Shown: in pieces, positions 56,230-64,000 of the stretch
Position numbering within the stretch: the stretch's first letter is position 1
How the letters are laid out: each line of letters begins with the position of its first letter
Assembly (NCBI GenBank): GCA_030770535.1
Contig: JASVEC010000036.1
Coordinates: 186,001-250,000, forward strand
Reading direction: 5' to 3'
Length of the DNA stretch: 64,000 nucleotides
DNA from: Batkoa obscura
Lineage: Eukaryota; Entomophthoromycota; Entomophthoromycetes; Entomophthorales; Batkoaceae
Made by a program: the position numbers and the translations under genes
Notes under the pieces: generated by a model
Seen by the model: the letters and a program-made list of their open reading frames with translations, nothing else
Database searches by the model: none
What the model was told of the DNA's origin: nothing

Positions 56230-56772
56230 TGGTTTCATAAAAATGTATGGAATCATTTATGAAAACAGCATATTCATATGAAAGCATTTTTTATCTAATT
56301 ATTTAGTAATTTTTAAAAAAAATTTACATCATAAAAAGATAAGCAAAATCAATAAGCTTTATTTTTAATTTTAATTGAACTTATAAACTTATAAACTTGT
56401 ATATATAAAATCTAATTATTCTCGAATTTATTGTTAGAGGTATTACTAAATAAGTGAAAAAAAGTTGGACATGTTTGAAACCTTTCCTAGTAAAATAGAA
56501 TTTAAAACTAATGAAATTTTAAAATTTTTAATTGACTACCATTATTTTTACAAAAAATGAATTGTTCCAATTCAAAAGGTAAGTGAGTCTGTTATTTCGA
56601 ATTTGGTCCTACAATTCTATCCCTTAATTTCTATCCTAAATTTAATGATGAAAAATGAGCTCATTTGGTATTTTAGAAAGAACTTATAAAGTTCAATATC
56701 AAATTCTAATTTCAACAAATTCATCAGCACTCAATAACTACTTACTATTACTACTTCATAAAACCCAACGAC

Positions 56773-57966
56773 ATGTCCACCTCATCAACTATAACCATCA
56801 TAGGAGGCGGTATCATTGGCCTAACCACTGCTTATTATCTTATTAAAAAAGCGCCTCAAACCTCAATAACAATTATTGAAAGAACTTCAATAGCTTCTTG
56901 TGCATCTGGTAAAGCAGGAGGATTTTTAGCATTAGATTGGAATGATCACTCTGCTTTAGGGAAATTAACTAGAAAAAGTTTTGAATTACATCAACAGTTA
57001 GCGGATGAATTAAATGGTGAAAAAAAATTTGGTTATAGGAGAGGTAAGTTTAGAGCTTTTTCAAATATTGATTTAATGATAGTTTATTAATGCTTGTTTT
57101 TTTTAGTGGTTACTTTTCAATTAGAGGCAGAAGAAAAAGAAGACATTAGAAATCAAAAGAATCTTCCAGATGATTTGACTTGGTTAAATGAAAAATTTGA
57201 TTTAAAAATTATAAAGTTAGGTGATAAAAATACTTGTGCTCAAATAAACCCACATGAATATTGTGAAACAATAAAAGAATATATAAAAGAAAGAGGAGTC
57301 AAGATTATTTATGATGAAGTTAATGGAATAACGGAAGAAAAAGATGGAAAATTAAGTTTAAAGTTAGTAAATAATAGTGATTTCATAACGGATAAAGTAG
57401 TGCTATCAATGGGACCATGGACCTCTAGTTTAACACCAAGTTTAAAGAAAATTCATCAATCTTTAAAATTTAAGATATCCGGTTCAAGAGCTCATTCCGT
57501 TATCTTTGAACCTAAACAAGAGAACTTTGAAAAAGCTAAAGTATTGGAACATGTTTTATTTACTAATATAACAATTAAGAATCAAATCAATGAAATTGAA
57601 ATTTATCCAAGATCTAATAAACAGGTGTATATTTGTGGCTTAGGAGATAATGTATGTTTACCAGAGCATTCGAATTCTATTATTCCTGATGATAAAGCAA
57701 TTAATAAATTAATTGAATTAGGTATTAAATTAATACCTGAATTAAAGGATTATAATGTAATTAAAAAACAAGTATGTTATTTGCCTTATTCTAATACAGG
57801 GTTACCAATCCTTGGCCCTTTAACTAATAACCCATCGATCTTAATTGCCTCTGGTCATTCTTGTTGGGGTATATTAAATGCACCAATTACAGGAAATATA
57901 ATGTCTAATCTATTACTTGAAAAAAAGACTGAAGATATTAATTTAACGCCTTTTTTACCAAAATAA
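56773..57966 (+). CDS. FAD-dependent oxidoreductase, Tda3-like (DAO family)
   Basis: Two exons (56773-57043 and 57107-57966) give 376 aa. N-terminal Rossmann fold TITIIGGGIIGLTTAYYL (GxGxxG at 11-16) binds FAD, followed by ASCASGKAGGFLALDW and, over the exon junction, FGYRR|VVTFQLEAE. These are features of the fungal Tda3-type members of the D-amino-acid-oxidase fold, linked in yeast to late endosomes and retrograde transport. The C-terminal FAD contact segment is SNTGLPILGPL with ASGHSCWGILNAPITGNIM. The reaction is not known for this group. The stop is about 45 bp from a MITE, beyond which lies the convergent BCKDH E2 gene. Confidence 0.85.
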
Positions 57967-58011
57967 AATGAAATAAAATAAATTTGACATTTTTATATAT
58001 TTATAACTATT

Positions 58012-58118
58012 ATATGGGGATGTATTTTTGTATTTAAGAATTTTACCAACAAATTTTCTGCTTAAATGGCGCTTAGAAAATGGAAAAAATAATGAAGTAA
58101 AAAAAAACACTCTCATAT
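58012..58118 (-). repeat. MITE-like element between convergent genes
   Basis: TATATGGGGATGTATTTTTGTATTTAAG to AAAAAAACACTCTCATA. It fills half of the 211-bp gap between two stop codons, so it must lie close to or inside one or both 3' UTRs. Confidence 0.87.
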
Positions 58119-58177
58119 TATAAATTATTAAATCACGAATTTTTATTTTTTTAAACTTATACTAATCTTTCTTAAAT

Positions 58178-59954
58178 TTATTTAAGATAAGCTATTAAAC
58201 TTACTGGATCTTCAACTAATTGACGCCATTTTTCAGAAAATCTAGCTAAAGTAGCTCCATCCACCACACGATGATCAGCTGAAAAGGAAATTGGCATAAT
58301 ATTATGAGCTACGACAGTTTCAATAGATTTACCAGTAAGTTCATCCACTTTAACTTCAAACCTAGGTAATTTTTGGATTCTACCTAAAGCCCCAATACAT
58401 AATTCCGAAGTTACTACCACAGGAGAAAGATAAGTACCACCCACAGTACCAATATTTGATAATGTAATTGTACCATTTTTCAAATCTCCACTAGTAATGG
58501 AATTCTTTTTACCGGCTTCTTGTAGTTTATTTAATTCTTCTGCAATCTCAATAATTGATTTATTCTCTACATTTTTTATATTAGGTACTAATAAGCCATT
58601 AGGAGTATCCATAGCTACACCAATATGATGATAATTTCTATAAGCTAATTTAGGCACTTCATTCTCATAAATTAATCTTGCATTGAGTAATGGGAATTCT
58701 TTTAATGCTACAGACAAAGCTTTAATTAAGATTGGCATATATGATATTTTCTTTGGTTTAGTTGAATCATTAGATTTAGCTAATTGAGCATTAATAAGTT
58801 GACGTAATTGATTAGCAGAATTTAAATTAAATTCATCCGAATAACCGAAGTGAGGAATAGATAATGAATTAGTCATTGTTTTAAACATAGCTTTTTGTAC
58901 TAAAGATAAAGGTACTATTTGTTCTTCATTTGAAACTGGAGTTAAATTAATTGGTAATACCTTACTTTCTGGTACTAAAAGAAAATCAAAATTAGTTGTT
59001 ATATATTATTATAATATATTATTATATATATATAAATATTAAATTTACCTTTTTGTTCTACTTGAGTTTGTTTACCGTTAATAAAAGCCAAAATATCTTC
59101 TTTTAAAATTCTATTACCTTTACCAGTAGGTAAAACTTGACTTAAGTTGACTTTGTTTTCTCTAGCAATTCGACGTACAGCTGGGGTAGCAAAAGTTGTT
59201 TGATTACTAAATTCAATATCACTAACTTCACTTTCGATTTTAATATCTTCAATTACAGTGTTAACTACTGTTTCCTCAGAAGTACTATTTTTTTCTTCTT
59301 TTAGAGTTGAAACTTCTTCAATTTCTTCAGTATCAATATCTACTAAAGGTGATCCTACTTTTGCCATATTACCAGCTTCACAATGAAGTTTAGTAACAAC
59401 ACCATCATAACGAGATGTAATTTCAACCGATGCTTTATCCGATTGTACTTCACAAATACGATCAAATTGAGCTATTTTATCTCCTGGTTGAATAAACCTA
59501 TATATAAAAGATAAGGTTAATAATATGTATTTTTTCAAAGTAATAAAATTAAGAGCATATTTATATTTTATTTAAATTAAAAATATTAAATTACCATTGA
59601 ATTAATTCACATTCTGTAATACCTTCACCAATATCAGCTAAATTAAAAGCAACTATCTTTTGTGGTTGAAAAGAAGTATGAAACAATTGAGATTGAGGTT
59701 TAAACTATAATATAATTATATTAGCTAATATCTATATTTTGTAATATTGTTACTTACTTTTAATTGCTTTAAATTATTGAGATTTAACTGAGTATGCTAA
59801 ACAAAATAATAAAATGTAAGTAATTACGAATCATGAATGACAATATTAAAAGTTAATTATAACGAAATGGCGTATTTACCTTTAATCCCAAAGCATATTT
59901 TAATCCTGGAACACATCTAGTTCTTTTTAAATTTAAAGATAAAAGACCTTTCAT
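58178..59954 (-). CDS. branched-chain 2-oxoacid dehydrogenase E2 (dihydrolipoyl transacylase)
   Basis: Five minus-strand exons (59880-59954, 59758-59796, 59595-59704, 59049-59497, 58178-58974) give 489 aa. It is the mitochondrial E2 core of the BCKDH complex, which degrades leucine, isoleucine and valine. An Arg/Lys-rich presequence (MKGLLSLNLKRTRCVPGLKY) is followed by a lipoyl domain (about 55-130, FNLADIGEGITECELIQW) with lipoyl Lys96 in VQSDKASVEI. A linker then leads to the E1/E3-binding domain (about 176-213, TPAVRRIARENKVNLSQV) and the acyltransferase domain (about 255-487). The active site is His459 and Asp463 in SFSADHRVVDG. MTNSLSIPHFGYSDE is typical of BCKDH and not of pyruvate or oxoglutarate E2. 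All exon joins keep frame. Confidence 0.92.
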
Positions 59955-60740
59955 TTTGAAAAATGATAATAACTAATTGCTTATTTAAATAAAAAACTAA
60001 ATAACAATAACAAGCTAAACAAATAGTACTTTTATTCTATATTTTATGTTATTAATTTTCCCACTCTCACTAATTTTTCGAGAATTTAAATAGATTCGAA
60101 AACCCTATTTAAATTTAAATCACTAAGAAGTAACCAATCAATAGCTCATTCTTCCTACATTTACTACTTTTATTGGTAGAGTTTTAAACCCTAACTCTAT
60201 CTCGAAAATTAGAAATATTATGGCTAATAAACGTACGTCACCTGATACTTTGTTTAAAATTATTGGCCATTGGCTCCTAACTAATGAGATGGTTAGGAGT
60301 AGTAATAATAAGGATAATGTTTTAACTCTTACTATTTACATAAACTTTTTTTAAAACTCAAAATTTTTTTGAAATTTTTTTACTAATTTTGTTGATTTAC
60401 AAAATATTCTTTATATTAAAGTTATTAAAATGTTTGAAAGCTATTTTAAACACTGAGAATTTTCTACTATTCTATTCTATTTTTTATTGAAATTATTTAT
60501 TTTAATCAATCCAGAAATAACAAAACAAACTAAAAAAATAATCTTATAATTAAACTCATTCCTTTATAAACATTTTCATCTCTTACAAAATTATATATAA
60601 GTAACAATCTAATACATCCATAAATAAATAGAAGCTCCACTAATAACTTATTAGTAAGCTACAAGGACAAATAGAAGCTAACACAAGTCACTTGACTTCC
60701 CCTCAACGGTAACAATCAATTATTTTCATTTTTACTATCC
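59955..60740. other. promoter side of BCKDH E2
   Basis: About 785 bp between two minus-strand genes. AT-rich, with no gene, repeat copy or clear TATA box seen. Confidence 0.5.
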
Positions 60741-62807
60741 CTAAATCGACTATTATAATATATATTAATAACTAACTAAAAAATATGTTAATAAAATTCA
60801 ATTACCTTGTTTCTAAATTCTCTCTTTAATTCTTTTAATTCTTGGATAGCTTGAGTATATAATAATCTTAAGTTATCTCTTTCTTTTTTATATCTTTTTA
60901 TTTTCTGTATTTCACTATTATTACTATAATTATTATTGAAATATTATATTACATATTATTAGTTGATTGACTAATTAAATTTAATATTAATGCTACCTTG
61001 TCATTGACTAAATTAGATAAAAAATGTTATTAATATGAGAATATTATCTATCTATTAGAGTTACCTCATTGAATTTTGAATTCATAGATTGATTAAAATT
61101 TAATGTTGAATTATTATTATTTAATTCAATCTAATATAAATAATATAATATCAAATAAATATTAATAACAACATAATTAAATTTAACAATAATAAATCAA
61201 TAATTACCTCTTCTACTTTAATTGTATTTAAATCTAAATCTGATTTAGTTAATGGAAAACCACGATGAATTTTATTTTGTAAATAAACTAAATGATTTTG
61301 TATCGATTTAAAATATAAATCATCTTTTTTTAATTGTTCTTTTAATAATCTAATTTCACCTTCTATTATTTTTATTATATTAGTATTAATAAAATAAAAT
61401 GCTATTATTATTATTATCACTTACTAATACCTAAATTAATCATTTCTTGTTCATTAATTTTTAAATTCATTTCTCTTTCCTAAATAGAAATAAATAAAAA
61501 TAAATACAATTAAACTAATTGCACTGATTACTTATTATAACACTTACTTTTTGTTTTAAATAATCTGGTTCATTGTTCTTTTTATTCACTTCAAATTCTC
61601 TTAATAAATTTTCCATATTATTCATTTTATTAATTAATATTTTATTTTTATTTTTGATTAAATTATAATTTTTTATAATCTCTTCTTTCTCTTCTTCTTT
61701 TTGTAAATATTCCTAATTAAAGTAATTCAAAATGATTAATCTTGTTTAATATTATTATTATTATTTATAATTTTACTTTTTCTAAAGTTTCAATTTGTTC
61801 ACATAATACTTCATTCTGTTGTTCATTATTAATTAATTTTTCATATTCTTCAACTTCAATATATTTCCCTGTTTTTTTATTCATATTATCATTATTATCA
61901 CTCAATTTCTCTCTTAATTTATTAATATCTTTCGTAAGCGTATCAATCTAAAGCAAATATAAATCATCATTTATTATATAACATCCCACTATTACTTACC
62001 TTTAACTGTTGTTGTTCATTAATAAGTATTAAATTTTCATTTTCATTTTTTAATTTCATATTATTTTTTTCTAACAATTTCATCATATTCACTTGAATTG
62101 GTACTGGTTTGTAGTATCCTGAATTTTTAATCCTCATTGGTTCTAAAAAAATAGTATCATAATTAATATCTCATTTGAATTAAACTACTAATTAATTTAC
62201 CTAATGGTTCGTCAATTGTCATTGTAGCTGTATGTCGATTTAATACATCATTATTATCCACTATAATAAAACATAAATTAAAAACATGACTTGATCATAT
62301 ACTAAATCTCATTACTATTAATCTGCATTAAATCAACTAGTTTCCTTTTTTCTTTTTCAAATATAACTTCTTGTTCATTGATTTTCTTGTTTAACTGTTG
62401 AACAACAAACTTGTTATTCTCTATTTCATTAGTATACTTTTTAATTAATACACTACGATTGTAATCTCTTGATTTTAAATTTAATGCTTCTTCTTTTAAT
62501 TTTTTATTCTCTAACCCTAACTCTTCCACTTTATTACAGATAGGTTCAATCTATTGAAACAATTCAAAAAAACAATCATTGTTAGTAATGTAAAATCAAA
62601 TTAATATTATTCTGTTAAGTTTACCTCTTCATTAACACAATTTAATGCGTCTTCTAATAATTGTACTCTTTCTTTGTATTTTCGATTATCTATTACTTCT
62701 TCAATTAATTCACTTATTAATTTTATAGGATCTTCTTTTATCCTTCGAGTTCCATACCCTAACTTAGTTAGATCCTGAAGTACTTGTTGGGTTTCATAAC
62801 TCATCAT
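60741..62807 (-). CDS. coiled-coil protein, CEP135/TSGA10-like
   Basis: Twelve minus-strand exons (62625-62807, 62316-62550, 62201-62260, 62000-62142, 61777-61947, 61548-61712, 61431-61479, 61208-61362, 61065-61130, 60997-61007, 60806-60923, 60741-60749) give 454 aa, all in one frame; exon 10 is 11 bp. The N-terminal helix pair (VLQDLTKLGYGTRRI, DPIKLISELIEEVI) and IEPICNKVEELGLENKKLKEE recall the CEP135/Bld10 start, and KKERDNLRLLYTQAIQELKEL recalls a repeated CEP135/TSGA10 motif. Between them lies almost continuous coiled coil. CEP135 is a centriole cartwheel/pinhead protein of about 1100 aa; this one is much shorter, so it may be a divergent or reduced member. The family call is from memory and tentative; the gene model is sounder than the name. 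Confidence 0.6.
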
Positions 62808-63590
62808 TGTAATTTCTTTTATTTAATCCTTTTTTGTTATGTTTAAACTTTCTCTTGAGATAAATAAAAACAAATATAAAAACACTAGAATTGCTTGATT
62901 TTTTTATACTTTCAAAAAGACTATTAGTTCCCAAGTGTTTTATTTATAAAAAAGAAAACCAATTAAAACATCATGATTGGCCACTAAAGCAATAGGTCTA
63001 TCCTTTTTAGTTTTTAAATATTGAACTTTTATGTTATTCAAATCTTTATACTATGTTATTCTATAATACTAAAAAGCAAGAAGCTACCTCAAAAGGAACA
63101 AGCAATAACTTCAAACTTTTTATAATATCTTTAATATTTTTAAAGCTCCAGTGAGAACTTAGTAAAATGTTTGAAATATAACAATATTGAGACTTCAATT
63201 ACTAAATAAGAAATAAAACTGTGATTGAGACTATCTTTTAATATTTTATAGAGTTAAGATTCTAAGTCAATATATTTATGTATTTATTGATTTTAAAGCC
63301 AACATCAATTAGAGATTCCTAGATTGAAAAATAAAATTTACATTTAAACTAAATTATATTCAAACTAATTTTTGTAAATTGACAATTTAACTTTTAATAA
63401 CTATATTTGATTTTTTTTGACTATTACAGTTTATAATTTAAAAAAAAATTACAATAATTAGTTAAATATTCAAATTTATATTAGAAAGTCAAACATGCTC
63501 ATTATTTTATATTTAATTATAAAATAACTTATAAAATAGCTATTTTAATATAAATAATTTTAAAAAAAATCTGACTTTTAGAATAATCTA
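62808..63590. other. promoter side of the CEP135-like gene
   Basis: About 780 bp, AT-rich, with no gene or repeat recognised. Confidence 0.5.
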
Positions 63591-63694
63591 ATAATGGCGA
63601 TGTATTTTTTGTTTAAGAACTTTACCAACAATCTTTCCACTCAATAGCGCTTAGAAAATGGAAAAAATTATGAAACCAAAAAAACATCCCCTAA
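63591..63694 (-). repeat. MITE-like element
   Basis: TAATGGCGATGTATTTTTTG, TTTCCACTCAATAGCGCTTAG and AAAAACATCCCCTA. Confidence 0.85.
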
Positions 63695-63750
63695 TGTAAT
63701 TTAATCTTAGTTTAAGCAAGCTTTTTTTATCAAAATTACTTAGAAGCAAA

Positions 63751-63857
63751 ATATGGGGATGTTTTTCTTTGGCTTTATTACTTTTTCTATTTTTTAAGCA
63801 CTATTTGAGTGGAAAGATTGTTATTAAAATTCCTAAACACAAAAATACATCCCCATA
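63751..63857 (+). repeat. MITE-like element
   Basis: ATATGGGGATGTTTTTCTTTGG to AAATACATCCCCATA; it lies 28 bp before a solo LTR-like repeat. Confidence 0.88.
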
Positions 63858-63884
63858 AGCTTTTTAAATAAATTTACCTAAATT

Positions 63885-64000
63885 TGTGAAGCCTGGTGGT
63901 ACTTAGTGGTTAGAGTCAAAAGGCTTTAGTTTATATGACTAAGATAGACTTGAGTTATGAAGAATAGCACGTAATGTGCTACAAATTATGTAAGACAAAT
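63885..64000 (+). mobile_element. LTR-like repeat, copy 4, cut by the window end
   Basis: Begins TGTGAAGCCTGG and continues with the family sequence (GGTACTTAGTGGTTAGAGTC, ACTAAGATAGACTTGAG, GAATAGCACGTAAT). Whether an interior follows is outside the window. Confidence 0.72.

Larger units (their letters stand above)
52248..56772. other. repeat-rich gene-free region
   Basis: About 4.5 kb between the RTP1-like and TDA3-like genes without a host gene. It holds five MITE copies and two facing solo LTR-like repeats, separated by very AT-rich sequence. Confidence 0.6.

Noticed and set aside
1-64000. tRNA, rRNA, snRNA genes and CRISPR arrays
   Set aside because: None recognised on either strand. 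The regularly occurring 105-bp repeats are dispersed, in both orientations and with inverted ends, so they are not a CRISPR array.
63594-64000. Interpreting the MITE pair and LTR at the window end as one composite element
   Set aside because: The pieces belong to separate repeat families that also occur alone elsewhere in the window.

Overview
The window is eukaryotic nuclear DNA from an AT-rich, early-diverging fungus. Genes are split by short GT-AG introns (mostly 45-60 bp), the standard code is used, and several genes are characteristic of fungi: the mitochondrial inner-membrane protein Mdm31, a Tda3-like FAD oxidoreductase, and secreted class 3 lipases. COA6, Mdm31 and a branched-chain dehydrogenase E2 point to respiring mitochondria, which argues against anaerobic fungi. 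A CEP135/TSGA10-like coiled-coil gene hints at a lineage that keeps centriole-type machinery. I cannot name the species. The secreted lipases, a carboxypeptidase A and small cysteine-rich proteins suggest a host- or animal-associated life style, which is inference.

The layout alternates between two textures. Gene-sparse, repeat-rich stretches (about 0-19.4, 35-47 and 52.3-56.7 kb) hold mostly single-exon genes for secreted or accessory proteins: two paralogous lipases (0.1 and 3.5 kb), a lysine-rich secreted protein (4.7 kb), an acetyltransferase plus a decayed Argonaute copy (9.8-13.3 kb), a tandem family of three secreted cysteine-rich proteins (15.6-19.3 kb), a metallocarboxypeptidase (35.7-37.0 kb), an intact Argonaute (41.2-43.8 kb) and a second acetyltransferase (46.1-46.7 kb). 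Compact, intron-rich blocks (19.7-34.9, 48.4-52.2 and 56.8-62.8 kb) hold housekeeping genes: MDM31, COA6, LAMTOR2, an unknown coiled-coil gene, a ZGRF1-like helicase, an unknown 120-aa gene, UBC13, an RTP1/TANGO6-like HEAT protein, a TDA3-like oxidase, BCKDH E2 and the CEP135-like gene.

Three features stand out. First, the three tandem cysteine-rich genes pair very different N-terminal halves with a C-terminal ten-cysteine domain that is almost identical even at the DNA level, which looks like gene conversion or domain shuffling in an effector-like family. Second, the pair acetyltransferase-Argonaute occurs twice in opposite orientations about 30 kb apart; one Argonaute keeps all four slicer residues and the other is a truncated pseudogene without its PIWI catalytic domain. 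Third, about 24 copies of a roughly 105-bp element with short imperfect inverted ends (a MITE-like family) lie only between genes, on average one per 2.7 kb. Solo LTR-like repeats (four copies, the last cut by the window end) and decayed Ty3/gypsy and Ty1/copia fragments make up the rest of the recognisable repeats.

Exon models were built by eye from splice signals and reading-frame continuity. Every model with listed exons adds up to a whole number of codons, but none has transcript support.
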